Shown here one piece after another: positions 16,455 through 25,241 of a stretch of DNA of 35,563 nt. Position 1 is the stretch's first letter. Each line of letters begins with the position of its first letter. The translations under genes were made by a program, and so were the position numbers. The stretch spans positions 40,772-76,334 of the forward strand of contig ASPF01000014.1 in NCBI GenBank assembly GCA_000405685.1, read 5' to 3'. Under the pieces are notes generated by a model. That model was not told the origin of the DNA. It did not search any database and was given only the letters and a program-made list of their open reading frames with translations. Origin of the DNA: Candidatus Geocrenenecus sp. JGI 0000106-J15. GTDB lineage: Archaea; Thermoproteota; Nitrososphaeria_A; Caldarchaeales; Wolframiiraptoraceae.

Positions 16455-18218
16455 TCACCTAGTTATTAATCTTCTTTTTCTACCCCTATGTATCATAATA
16501 CCCCCTAGGATTATTAGTAATAAGGAGAAGATTACTGAGACTATTAACCCTAAAGTCTCCAACGGGAGCATGTTTCCAAATAAAGCAACATAGCTGGTTA
16601 GCCTAATAATATGTTCACGTGGGCCATCTACAAGCATTGTCTCTCTCCAGACTAGGTTTCCTGAAATTTTTACATCTATAGTTATGAAGCCAGCATGAGG
16701 TACTGTTATGCTGGAAAGAGTATCTAAAGCTCCACTATAGATCTGTTGTCCACCCAGCTTGACTACTACTTCACCTGTTTTTATGTTGCTCCCAAGCGAG
16801 TCTACTACCTTTATGGCAAGAGGGAAGTTTATCTTCTTAATAGTTACCGTAAGAGAATCACCAAGTATATTCATCTCATCTTTATGGAAAACAGTATTGT
16901 CCTTATACACTTCTATCCTATATCTTCCAGGAAAGATCTTAAAAGAAATCACTCCATTCATATTTGTCGTTCCAGCGTACTGGTCTCCAGAGTCTAGGTC
17001 TACCAAGGTCACGCTGTAATCGGCTAATGGATTTTTATTGTAATCTCTCAAGAATAAACTAATACTTGATCTGCTTACCTTCATAATAACAGAACTCTTA
17101 GCAGATGAATGATCAATCCTAACTTCACTCATCTTCTTATTCAACTTGTATACCTGAATAATGTATTCTCCTGCTTGAGAGGAACCTCCCGATAAAGGCA
17201 TGTTTACGAAGGTAACCTTCCCATCCTCGTCTGTTTGTAGTTGCGTAAAGTTTAGAGATCTCTGATTACTTAATGAAACTAAATGATTTCTTAATGGTTT
17301 ATTCTCTTCATCTAGTACGGTTACTTCAATGCTTCCAAGCTCTAAGACTAAGTCTATAGCTTGAGAGCTTGTTAGCATTTTCTTGCTTGAATATACTGTG
17401 TATTCTATTCTTCCAATAGTATATGTTACGTTTAAAGTGTACTCACCTATCCATTCAAGGCTAGATGAAGGTATTTGAATGAACTTAGCTACGCCTTTAT
17501 CTGTCCTCACGGTTTTCGTATAGTTGCCTGCCTGCAACTTTACATTCGCTCTACTAATCTGCTCACCTTCCATATTCAAAGTAGTTATGTTTAAACTTAG
17601 AAGTTGTAGAGTATACTCGAGTTTTTGCTCTGGCTGATTTATTTCTACATCGGTGAGATGAAGAATTTCATAGCCTTCTACAAGAATGGTTAAGTCGTAT
17701 CCTTGAATATCATTTAAAGATGTATACGGAGTCCTATTTAGTATAGCTACACCTTGCTCGTCAGTTACTACCTCATACTGAGCAATTCCAGTCTTACTTA
17801 ACAATCTTACCTGTGCAGATTGTACTGGCTTCCCATCTAGATCAACTATCTTGATCTCTACATCTGAGATATTTGCTACTATCGTTTTACTTGTTTCTTT
17901 AGGAAAATCTATTCTTGTATCTGCAACAACTACTTTATCGAGTTTTGCTTGAATAATATAGGTTCCCTCTTTTAATCCACTAAATATTGCATATCCAGTA
18001 GTATTTGTTATAAATCTATAAGTTTCAATCCCCTTTGTGATTGTTACTTCAATTCTTTCTAATGGATTGCCAGATGGATCTATGACTCTTACTATAAGTT
18101 CGGCTGGTTGTGCTTTTACCGAGGATATCATGATAGGCACCATTAATAAAATCATTACAGTTACCAGTATTGTTGATAGAAATCTTCTATGTAATTCCTT
18201 GTCCATTTTCACAATCAT
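16455..18218 (-). CDS. Surface protein with tandem Ig-like/CarboxypepD-regulatory-like repeats and C-terminal anchor
   Basis: A 587-residue exported protein. It has an N-terminal signal sequence (about 1-36, ending SSVKAQ), then repeated beta-sandwich modules each opening with a V-x-D-x-x-G-x-P-L type strand (IDPSGNPLERIEVTI, VDLDGKPVQSAQVRL, LDEENKPLRNHLVSL, RDYNKNPLADYSVTL). Each continues with 'T(D/N)..G.A.F' turns typical of CarboxypepD_reg-like or transthyretin-like folds. A membrane helix (about 558-580) and a basic tail RGRKRRLITR anchor it. Many NxT/NxS sequons suit archaeal glycosylation. It probably belongs to the cell envelope. It follows the Nudix gene by 25 nt on the same strand. 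Confidence 0.75.
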   Translation of the reverse strand: MIVKMDKELHRRFLSTILVTVMILLMVPIMISSVKAQPAELIVRVIDPSGNPLERIEVTITKGIETYRFITNTTGYAIFSGLKEGTYIIQAKLDKVVVADTRIDFPKETSKTIVANISDVEIKIVDLDGKPVQSAQVRLLSKTGIAQYEVVTDEQGVAILNRTPYTSLNDIQGYDLTILVEGYEILHLTDVEINQPEQKLEYTLQLLSLNITTLNMEGEQISRANVKLQAGNYTKTVRTDKGVAKFIQIPSSSLEWIGEYTLNVTYTIGRIEYTVYSSKKMLTSSQAIDLVLELGSIEVTVLDEENKPLRNHLVSLSNQRSLNFTQLQTDEDGKVTFVNMPLSGGSSQAGEYIIQVYKLNKKMSEVRIDHSSAKSSVIMKVSRSSISLFLRDYNKNPLADYSVTLVDLDSGDQYAGTTNMNGVISFKIFPGRYRIEVYKDNTVFHKDEMNILGDSLTVTIKKINFPLAIKVVDSLGSNIKTGEVVVKLGGQQIYSGALDTLSSITVPHAGFITIDVKISGNLVWRETMLVDGPREHIIRLTSYVALFGNMLPLETLGLIVSVIFSLLLIILGGIMIHRGRKRRLITR

Positions 18219-18243
18219 TCACCACTACTTCTTTCAAAATTTT

Positions 18244-18681
18244 TCATTTTATATTGTAAAGTTGAGTTAAATATGTATGTGCTGCCTCTAAAACATTTCT
18301 TGCAGTTCTAAATGTAAGCATCCTCATAGCTTTTGGGTAGTGTAACCATATATACGCCTTATGCTCATAGGAAAGCTTAACTTCTTTTGTATTAGATTTA
18401 GCGAGATAGAAGGCTACACGCTTCCTTACCAATTCACCTACCTTTCTATAGAAATATTCTATCTCCTTCCTGAAATCCTTAACGATCTCTATATTATTGA
18501 TCCCTGTTTCTTCCCAGACTTCTCTTCTCACTGTATCAAGTTCATCTTCTCCTTCTTCAATAGCACCTTTAGGGAAATCCCAATGTCCCGCTTCATAATG
18601 TAAGAGTAGATACTCGACAACATCTTGGGAGAGATAAAATACTACAGCACCCGCAGACCTCTCTTCCAACATATAGGACAC
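18244..18681 (-). CDS. Nudix hydrolase (Ap4A-type)
   Basis: A 145-residue protein with a complete Nudix box from G39 to about G60: G-A-I-E-E-G-E, seven residues, then REVWEETG, including the metal-binding Glu pair. The N-terminal SAGAVVFY strand and the GHWDFPKG entry are as in bis(5'-nucleosyl)-tetraphosphatases, which split Ap4A and related dinucleotides. Substrate assignment is by family resemblance only. It is the first gene before the surface-protein gene; the 25-nt gap suggests one transcript, although the functions look unrelated. Confidence 0.88.
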   Translation of the reverse strand: MSYMLEERSAGAVVFYLSQDVVEYLLLHYEAGHWDFPKGAIEEGEDELDTVRREVWEETGINNIEIVKDFRKEIEYFYRKVGELVRKRVAFYLAKSNTKEVKLSYEHKAYIWLHYPKAMRMLTFRTARNVLEAAHTYLTQLYNIK

Positions 18682-19129
18682 CGTCTAGACCTATTTTTTC
18701 CATGAACAACCTAGTTAAATAATATATCCTTGAAAATCTGCCAAAACTTTTCTTCTTTTTCAGCATCTTAATGAAGTGGAGTCACCAGCAGGTTTGAATA
18801 TGCAGGATGGACTCTATAGTGGTACTAATATAACATGGATCATGGGGAGAATATCTTATGGCTATTGGATCTGCTAACTGGAAAGATGACAAGCTTACTA
18901 CTTTTAATAATTATTAGTTTCTACCATGGATATTTACTAATCACTTAAAATCCTGCTCTCAGAATTTGGCTTATGTTTTACAGAGTAGGTCGCGGCGGCT
19001 GAAAGTTAGAGCCGTTAAAATTACTCCAAATTTATCCAGAATACTTAATAACTACATAGAATGCGAAGTCCGTTAAAAACTGTTAATAATATTAAAAACA
19101 CTTTTATTATAGATTAAGCATCCTAAATC
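18682..19129. other. Intergenic region between divergent genes, with GC-rich hairpin and repeats
   Basis: A 448-nt stretch with no convincing gene. It holds a tiny ORF (18800-18877, 25 codons) without support. A local GC-rich hairpin CGGCT/AGCCG (18996-19000 and 19010-19014) can be extended by two G-U pairs, and two direct copies of CCGTTAAAA lie at 19012-19020 and 19070-19078. The right end carries the promoter of the coiled-coil protein gene. Confidence 0.45.
19101..19110 (+). promoter_or_regulatory. TATA box for coiled-coil surface protein gene
   Basis: CTTTTATTAT ends 20 nt before the ATG at 19130, the distance expected for a leaderless archaeal transcript. Confidence 0.5.
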
Positions 19130-20011
19130 ATGGAAAAGAGTTCAAGAATAATAAGCACAAAGATCTATCCAATATCTTTCGTAATGATCTTGATGATGTG
19201 CCTAACATTGATCGGGCCTGTCGTTAATGCTGCAAGCTATGAAATAGAATACTATACTCTCGCAAGAAATGTAGATAAAGGTGTCCCTTCAGGTGAGCCA
19301 ATCTTCGTAACTGATTCGGGTCTCGAGGCAGTATTCTTAACAACCGACGACTATGTATACTCTTACATTAGATTTAAAGAGATTAGTGGTCCATTTCTCT
19401 TAAGGATGGAATGGTATGGCCCCGATGGTCAACTATACTACTCATCAGAATTCAAAGAGGAAACTAGTAAAGCTTATAACGAATACTGGGCTTGGTCACG
19501 TATAGCGGTGGCTGGAAAGATCGATGAAGAAAAAAGTGGATTATGGATTGTGACAGTACACTTTAACGATGAAATGATAGTTATCTCAAGATTCTTGATC
19601 TTAACACCCTACCTAGCATGGAGATTCGTAGAAGTCTATGAAGAAATGAAAGAAGCAAACCAAGTATTAGAAAATACTCTTAATGAATATAAATGGAAGA
19701 TGGAGGAATCTAACCAGGAGATAGCAGAGCTAAAATCAAAGAATACAGAATTAGAATCAAGAAATCATGGCCTTGAAAATAACCTAGCTGAAGTTGAAAC
19801 AAAATATAATACATTATCGCAAGAATATTCAAAAGTAGTGTCTGAGAAAGATTCTTTGAAGATAGAAGTTAGCAGTCTCCAAGAGAAATTGAAGAATACT
19901 CAAGCTGACCTAGATAGCTTAAGTCTACAAAGATTCTTAGCTCTAATAGCTGCTATAGCCTTTGCATCAATAGTAATAGTAGCCATATTTATCAAGCGGA
20001 AAAAAGCTTAA
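19130..20011 (+). CDS. Exported coiled-coil protein with C-terminal membrane anchor
   Basis: A 293-residue protein with a signal sequence (about 1-35, ending VVNAA) and a beta-rich extracellular domain of about 135 residues (aromatic: LLRMEWYGPDGQLYYS, GLWIVTVHF). A long heptad coiled coil (about 174-262, rich in E/K/N/L) follows, then a membrane helix (about 268-286) and a basic tail FIKRKKA. The layout is that of a stalk-like envelope protein lifting a small domain off the membrane. The beta domain (phrases like 'SGLWIVTV') resembles modules seen in archaeal surface proteins, but I cannot name it. It is a monocistronic unit: leaderless promoter before it and a hairpin terminator after. Confidence 0.7.
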   Translation: MEKSSRIISTKIYPISFVMILMMCLTLIGPVVNAASYEIEYYTLARNVDKGVPSGEPIFVTDSGLEAVFLTTDDYVYSYIRFKEISGPFLLRMEWYGPDGQLYYSSEFKEETSKAYNEYWAWSRIAVAGKIDEEKSGLWIVTVHFNDEMIVISRFLILTPYLAWRFVEVYEEMKEANQVLENTLNEYKWKMEESNQEIAELKSKNTELESRNHGLENNLAEVETKYNTLSQEYSKVVSEKDSLKIEVSSLQEKLKNTQADLDSLSLQRFLALIAAIAFASIVIVAIFIKRKKA

Positions 20012-20027
20012 ACCCCTCTTAAAGAAT

Positions 20028-20070
20028 CATACATGCATGAACTATAATCGTCGCATGTATGGTTTATTTT
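20028..20070 (+). terminator. Hairpin terminator after coiled-coil protein gene
   Basis: Perfect 9-bp arms CATACATGC (20028-20036) and GCATGTATG (20053-20061) with a 16-nt loop are followed at once by a T-rich run (TTTATTTTTATT), 17 nt past the stop codon. Confidence 0.55.
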
Positions 20071-20110
20071 TATTAATTCTGCATTATCTTGCCTAGTCAT
20101 AGTCTTCTGC

Positions 20111-20157
20111 AACCTTTTTAAGAAGGTTCTGTAGACTGCTTATCTACGATAAGTCTA
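20111..20157 (+). other. Overlapping small hairpins upstream of tldD
   Basis: AACCTT/AAGGTT (20111-20116 and 20123-20128) is followed by two mutually exclusive pairings in the next 30 nt: AGACT-TTAT with ATAAGTCT, or GTAGA with TCTAC. The arrangement could be a terminator or a regulatory leader; evidence is structural only. Confidence 0.25.
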
Positions 20158-20223
20158 TATCCTACATTATCATCAAATAGTAGAGGAAATAGATTAATTT
20201 TACATTATCGAAAGCTATATTTG

Positions 20224-21666
20224 ATGTTTGAGGATTTGTTAAAGGAAGCTGTAGATTATGCTTTAAGTCTTGGAGCAAGCTATGCTGAAGCTAGATATCA
20301 AAAAGACTCCCAAGAATCTATCATATTGAAGAATGGCATTCCAGAAGTCTCTGCATCATCTACTAAAAGAGGCATAGCTATAAGAGTCTTGGTTGGAAAT
20401 TCATTAGGATTCGCTTCAACGAGTAGATTAAAGAAAACACAGGTTAAGAAGATCATAGAAGACGCAGTCGCTATGGCTCGAGCTAGTTCAAAGATTATTA
20501 CTAGAGGGGAATCATTCGGAGAAGGAAAAATTTCTAGAGGAACCATAAGTATAAAACCTCGAGTTAGCTGGACCTCAATCAGTGTTGAAGATAAGATAGA
20601 CTATCTAAAAGATGTAGACAAAAGCATAGTTGAAGCTTCTGAAAAAGTTGGTGTAAAACTTCCTTCAAGAATGTTGACACTAGAGAAATGGGATCTAGAT
20701 AAACATGTCGTTAATAGCGATGGAGCTGACGTAAAACATATTGTTCCAAGAACCATGGCAACCTACATCTTAACATTATATCATCCACAAAGAGGAACAT
20801 TACAGAGGATACAAGAACTCGGAGAATCAAGAGGATGGGAAGCTGTCGAGAAATGGAATCTAACAGAGAACTTAACCGATGAAGTAGAGAATCTATGTAA
20901 TATTCTGCTGAATGGTACCGAGCCCCCCAAAGATGAGATCGATGTAATAATTGGTTCAGAAGTCGTTGGATTGATATGTCATGAATCTGCAGGTCATCCA
21001 GGTGAAGCTGACAGAGTCCTAGGTAGGGAAGCTGCACAAGCTGGTGAAACATATATCAAGCCTAACATGATCGGTGAGAAGATAGGCTCAGAAATAGTAA
21101 CTGTTGTTGATGATCCTAGAATTCCAGGATCTTTCGGATACTATCTATATGATGATGAAGGAGTAGAAGCTCGAGAAAGGATCTTGATTAAAGATGGTTA
21201 TATAAATGAGCTACTACATAATAGAGAGACTGCGAGAATCTTTAAAGTTGAGAGCAATAGTGCTGCGAGAGCAAGTCAATACGATCGTGAACCAATCATC
21301 CGTATGGCTAACACCTATATGAAGCCTGGAGACTATAGCTTCCAAGAATTAATAGAAGACATTCAGCTTGGAGTATATATCAAGTCAAATCAGGAATGGA
21401 ATATTGATGATAAGAGATGGAACCAAAGATATGTAGGTGTAGAAGCGTATAAGATAGTTAATGGAGAAATCAACGAGCCTGTAAGAAACCCTGTATTAGA
21501 AATTACAACCAGAGACTTCTACTCTTCAATAGATGCTGTTGGAAAGAAACTATTCTTTAGAGCTGGATATTGTGGTAAAAGTGAGCCTATGCAAGCTATA
21601 CCTGTCTGGTTCGGAGGCCCAGATATTAGGCTCAGGAAAATAAGAATAAGTGTTAGACCAACATAG
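20224..21666 (+). CDS. tldD: TldD-family metalloprotease
   Basis: A protein of about 480 residues in the TldD/PmbA family, zinc proteases that degrade or mature small peptides as a TldD-TldE heterodimer. The zinc motif HESAGH (about 254-259) marks it as the catalytic TldD subunit; the later GYYLYDDEGVEA and the C-terminal GYCGKSEPM (Cys ligand region) also fit. The N-terminal domain has the family's EARYQKDSQESIILKNG strand. The start is taken as the ATG at 20224, three bases after a TTG. A TldE (PmbA) partner usually lies beside it in archaea but is not in this window; the next gene is a nuclease. Confidence 0.92.
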   Translation: MFEDLLKEAVDYALSLGASYAEARYQKDSQESIILKNGIPEVSASSTKRGIAIRVLVGNSLGFASTSRLKKTQVKKIIEDAVAMARASSKIITRGESFGEGKISRGTISIKPRVSWTSISVEDKIDYLKDVDKSIVEASEKVGVKLPSRMLTLEKWDLDKHVVNSDGADVKHIVPRTMATYILTLYHPQRGTLQRIQELGESRGWEAVEKWNLTENLTDEVENLCNILLNGTEPPKDEIDVIIGSEVVGLICHESAGHPGEADRVLGREAAQAGETYIKPNMIGEKIGSEIVTVVDDPRIPGSFGYYLYDDEGVEARERILIKDGYINELLHNRETARIFKVESNSAARASQYDREPIIRMANTYMKPGDYSFQELIEDIQLGVYIKSNQEWNIDDKRWNQRYVGVEAYKIVNGEINEPVRNPVLEITTRDFYSSIDAVGKKLFFRAGYCGKSEPMQAIPVWFGGPDIRLRKIRISVRPT

Positions 21667-21757
21667 TAAAGATAGAAGATATTTAGGCGACGTGTACTGT
21701 TAATTTAGAGTTCATAATGGTGAAGAGCTTACGTACAAGGTCTTAAAAGATAAACTC

Positions 21758-22483
21758 ATGAAGAATCGATTGACAACCCTGATAGTACTAGTCATACTTG
21801 TTTTTGGGATCTTTAAAGTTTATGGTTCAGAATCCTTCGAGGTTGATGTTACAGGATCGGTTTACAAAGTTATCGATGGTGATACATTTGATGCTTTCCC
21901 AGTCGGAAGAGTAAGGTTAGCAGATGTAAATGCTCCTGAACTTAATGAAAAAGGCGGGGTTGAAGCAAGAGAAGCTTTATCCAAACTAATTCAAGGGAAG
22001 AAAGTCTACTTAGATGTAGATGATAAATACGTCATGGATAGATATTATAGGCTAGTCTGCGTAGTATATGTAAGAATAGATTCTGAGAAGCTGTTAAATG
22101 TAAATAAATGGTTGATTGAAAACAATTATGTATATTTAGCAGACTTCGATAATGAGTTTACACCTTCTAAGTGGAATCTCTATGAATACTATGTTGAAGA
22201 AGGGAGAGAGATGACTACCATATCGATGACTATAACAAGGCTCCTTACAGAAACTATTACTAAATCATTAACAAAAACCCTGTTTGTCACAAGCTTGTAC
22301 AACAATACTTTTACGATAACTTCAGTAATATCTTCTACTGTTACTATTAGCTTCCCATATACTGTTACAAAGATTAGGGAAACTGAAGATAATAATACGT
22401 ATTATCTCTGGATTATTATCATGGTCCTGGTAATCGCTTTTATACTGACTCTAATTCTATCTATTTCATTGCGACGTAGATAA
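21758..22483 (+). CDS. Membrane-anchored staphylococcal-nuclease-like (thermonuclease) protein
   Basis: A 241-residue protein. A signal/anchor segment (about 5-22) precedes an SNase domain: VIDGDTFDAF (Asp40, Asp42), VRLADVNAPE (Arg53, Glu61) and DRYYRLVCVVYV (Arg98), so the Ca2+ and catalytic Arg/Glu residues are all present. After the domain come about 55 residues very rich in Thr/Ser (SMTITRLLTETITKSLTKT, FTITSVISSTVTIS), a likely glycosylated stalk, then a membrane helix (about 215-236) and a basic end RRR. It is thus predicted to display a Ca2+-dependent nuclease on the outside of the cell, for DNA/RNA scavenging or defence. It is convergent with glcF, one base apart. Confidence 0.85.
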   Translation: MKNRLTTLIVLVILVFGIFKVYGSESFEVDVTGSVYKVIDGDTFDAFPVGRVRLADVNAPELNEKGGVEAREALSKLIQGKKVYLDVDDKYVMDRYYRLVCVVYVRIDSEKLLNVNKWLIENNYVYLADFDNEFTPSKWNLYEYYVEEGREMTTISMTITRLLTETITKSLTKTLFVTSLYNNTFTITSVISSTVTISFPYTVTKIRETEDNNTYYLWIIIMVLVIAFILTLILSISLRRR

Positions 22484-22484
22484 T

Positions 22485-23735
22485 CTACTCCATATTAATC
22501 TTTACTCTATCAACGATAAATGAGAATGGATGTCTGACATCTAGTAAGACATTATTCTTAATCTGGATTCTACAAGTCTCACTCTGCGAAGCTACGGGTA
22601 GATTAATCTTCTTCAATTCATTAAACAGGTTTAAGCCAACCTCTAACGATAGATCATAGTATTTTTTGTTCATCCCCCATATTCCTCCGATACCACAGCA
22701 TAAATCTAGTTCTTTTAGTCTATATCCAGCTAGAGTTAAGATCCTCCTAACATCTTTAGTTAGTCCAGAAGCTTTTGTAAAACAACTTAGATGATAAACC
22801 AGTTGATCCTGTGACGACATATCGAAATCTATCGTGCCTTCTTCATATTCATTTAACAATAATTGAATTATATCTACCGTATTTTCAGATACTATTCTCG
22901 ATTTAGTATCTCCTAGAAGCTCGGGATAATCTTTCTTTAATGCGAGATATGCTGCTGGAGAGCTAGTCAATATCTTGACTCCATCCTTCACTGTATTGTA
23001 GAGATTTTCAATATTTTCTTCCGCTACCCTATAAGCTTCTTCTATTAAGCCTTCCTCGAGGAGGAGTGTTCCAGCTTCTCTCTGAGGTGGGGCTACAACA
23101 ATGTATCCAAGCTTTTCAATTAACTCGACTACTTTTTTCCCTAGCTCTACTTCATGGTAATTCGTGAATACATCTATGAAATATGCTATCCTCCCTCTAG
23201 AACCATTACTTTTCCTTCTCTTATTAATCCATTCTTCTAGACTATGATTGAAGACTGGGAAATCTATTTTTCTACTTATTCCAGATGATACCTCTAGCAA
23301 TATTTTTCCTAGATATGAGTGTAGAAGTAGATTTGATAATCTTGGGAACCTTGAAAAAAGTCTTAATAGTTCACCGTAATGGGTAAGAATAAACTTTCTT
23401 AGATGTCTTGGTTCATCGTTAAGCTGTTTTACTCTCCAGATTAAGTTCGGTATCCTAACTCCAGGTGGGCAGACTTCAATACATCTCCTACATCCAAAAC
23501 AATACTGCATCAAGTCTTGTATTTCTTCATCTTTAAGAGATTTACTTAGAATGTCTGAGAAGTAAGCTTGGAGAAGTATTATTCTTCCACGTGAAGTTAA
23601 TGAAGACATATATGAACGAGATGTATTAGATGTAGGACATACACTATTGCAGAAGCCGCATCTAATACATTTCCATACATCTTCAAAATATTCTCCTAGC
23701 TTCCTCTCTATCTCTGATGGTTCAGGTAGAGTCAT
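22485..23735 (-). CDS. Iron-sulfur (GlcF/CCG-type) subunit of 2-hydroxyacid dehydrogenase
   Basis: A 416-residue protein with two 4Fe-4S motifs at the N-terminus, CIRCGFCNSVCP (about 22-33) and CFGCRRCIEVCP (about 74-85). It then has a helical linker and a C-terminal half with a CCG-type cysteine domain (LDLCCGIGGIWG, near 340-351) and further Cys (SCFTKASG; QSETC). It resembles the GlcF subunit of glycolate oxidase and the heterodisulfide reductase D-like electron carriers. It would take electrons from the FAD subunit encoded 15 nt upstream and pass them to quinone or another carrier. Last gene of the four-gene operon. Confidence 0.85.
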   Translation of the reverse strand: MTLPEPSEIERKLGEYFEDVWKCIRCGFCNSVCPTSNTSRSYMSSLTSRGRIILLQAYFSDILSKSLKDEEIQDLMQYCFGCRRCIEVCPPGVRIPNLIWRVKQLNDEPRHLRKFILTHYGELLRLFSRFPRLSNLLLHSYLGKILLEVSSGISRKIDFPVFNHSLEEWINKRRKSNGSRGRIAYFIDVFTNYHEVELGKKVVELIEKLGYIVVAPPQREAGTLLLEEGLIEEAYRVAEENIENLYNTVKDGVKILTSSPAAYLALKKDYPELLGDTKSRIVSENTVDIIQLLLNEYEEGTIDFDMSSQDQLVYHLSCFTKASGLTKDVRRILTLAGYRLKELDLCCGIGGIWGMNKKYYDLSLEVGLNLFNELKKINLPVASQSETCRIQIKNNVLLDVRHPFSFIVDRVKINME

Positions 23736-23750
23736 CTTTCCCCACAGTTA

Positions 23751-25151
23751 CTAGATTACTTCTTCTAGATCGAATATTATTCCTGGCGATAATATACATT
23801 TAGGATCTACTAATTTCTTTATCTTCAGCATCAAGTCGAATGCTTCTCTAAATTGTTGTTTTACGAATTTCTTTTTTTCCGTACCTATCCCATGTTCTCC
23901 AGATACTGCTCCACCAACATCTATAGCCCATCTTGTAAGCTCATCATTAGCTTTGTGGAGGTCTTCTACTTTATCTCTATTGTTTCCAGCTGACCAATGT
24001 ACATGAAGATTACCATCTCCAAAATGTCCTATAACAGATGCATGGACTTCATATTTCCTCCCTAACTCGTAAGACTTCTGAACTGCATCATACAATTTTG
24101 AGAGAGGAACAACGATATCGCTTATAATCATATATCTACCGAGCCTAAGAGTTGCTGGATAAGCTCCTTTTCTTGCTGCCCAGAACCTCTCTCGTTCCTC
24201 TACATCTTCTGCGACTCTTACTTCAATAGATTTGTTTTCCTCTAATACATGTATACATTTTTCCATGTTCTCTGAGACCGCTCTTTTGCTTCCATGAGTC
24301 TCAACTAGTAGCATGGCTTGAGATTCAGGAAAATCGATTTTCTTATATTCTGCAACAGCCTTCATCATTTCCTCATCCATAAATTCTATCGCCGCTATGT
24401 CTAGACCTCTTCTAACTATTTGGTAGACCGCATTTACGGCAGATTGAACTGATGGGAAGAAAGATAAAGCTGTCTTAAAATATTCTGGTAAATTCTTAAG
24501 TCTTAGAGTTATCTCTGTGAATACACCTAGGGTTCCCTGAGAGCCTATCATCATCTTTAAGAGGTCGAGTCCTGTTGAATACTTGAATGTTCTACTACCA
24601 ATTCTGACTATTTTACCATCTGAAAATACGACTTCCATTCCTAGAACATACTCTCTAGTCGTTCCATACTTGACTGCTTTTAACCCTGAAGAATTGGATG
24701 CCACCATCCCCCCGATCGTACACCATGAACCGCTTGAAGGATCTGGAGGAAAGAATAAACCATATTTTTCAAGTTCTTTATTTAATCTATCATAAATTAT
24801 CCCTGGCTGAACTCTAATCTGCATATCTTCTTCATAAACTTCAACTATCTTATTCATCTTAACAAGGCTTAGGAGTATGCCACCATATATTGGAACTGTC
24901 CCAGTTAAACCTGTTCCTCCACCTTTGGGGTAAACGGGTATTCTTCTCTCATAAGCATATCTTAATACTTCCGCTACTTGCTGAGAGGATTCAGGCCATA
25001 CTACTATCTCAGGCTTATAAAACCCTCCAGGATAAGCATCAACCGAGTTAGCTACTAATTCTTCTTCACTTGTTGATATATTTCTACTTCCAAGAAGCCT
25101 CTCAAAGAATTCTACATCTTTTACAGATATCTTGTTGAAGTAACTATGCAT
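23751..25151 (-). CDS. FAD-linked 2-hydroxyacid dehydrogenase (GlcD/D-2-hydroxyglutarate dehydrogenase type)
   Basis: A protein of about 465 residues in the vanillyl-alcohol-oxidase/FAD_binding_4 family. FAD-binding shows as VYPKGGGTGLTGTVPIYGG (about 76-94), PDPSSGSWCTIGGMVASNSSG and IGSQGTLGVFTEI. The C-terminal substrate and metal domain has HFGDGNLHVHWS (His pair) and GGAVSGEHGIGTEK. These define D-lactate, glycolate and D-2-hydroxyglutarate dehydrogenases; sequence alone does not choose between them. Placement directly after a transhydrogenase that makes D-2-hydroxyglutarate favours that substrate (inference). The start is the ATG at 25151 after a TTG. Confidence 0.85.
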   Translation of the reverse strand: MHSYFNKISVKDVEFFERLLGSRNISTSEEELVANSVDAYPGGFYKPEIVVWPESSQQVAEVLRYAYERRIPVYPKGGGTGLTGTVPIYGGILLSLVKMNKIVEVYEEDMQIRVQPGIIYDRLNKELEKYGLFFPPDPSSGSWCTIGGMVASNSSGLKAVKYGTTREYVLGMEVVFSDGKIVRIGSRTFKYSTGLDLLKMMIGSQGTLGVFTEITLRLKNLPEYFKTALSFFPSVQSAVNAVYQIVRRGLDIAAIEFMDEEMMKAVAEYKKIDFPESQAMLLVETHGSKRAVSENMEKCIHVLEENKSIEVRVAEDVEERERFWAARKGAYPATLRLGRYMIISDIVVPLSKLYDAVQKSYELGRKYEVHASVIGHFGDGNLHVHWSAGNNRDKVEDLHKANDELTRWAIDVGGAVSGEHGIGTEKKKFVKQQFREAFDLMLKIKKLVDPKCILSPGIIFDLEEVI

Positions 25152-25241
25152 CAATGTTCACATACATAGAAACTCCGAGACTATTATTTATTTCTAATTA
25201 TCTCTTTAGAAAAATAGTTGGAGGTAAATGTTTTTGTGTTT

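Noticed and set aside
18800..18877. 25-codon ORF in the 448-nt spacer
   Set aside because: Too short, no ribosome-binding sequence, no recognisable pattern.
20298..21052. Long minus-strand frames opposite tldD
   Set aside because: They are antisense shadows of a clearly real tldD with an intact metal motif.
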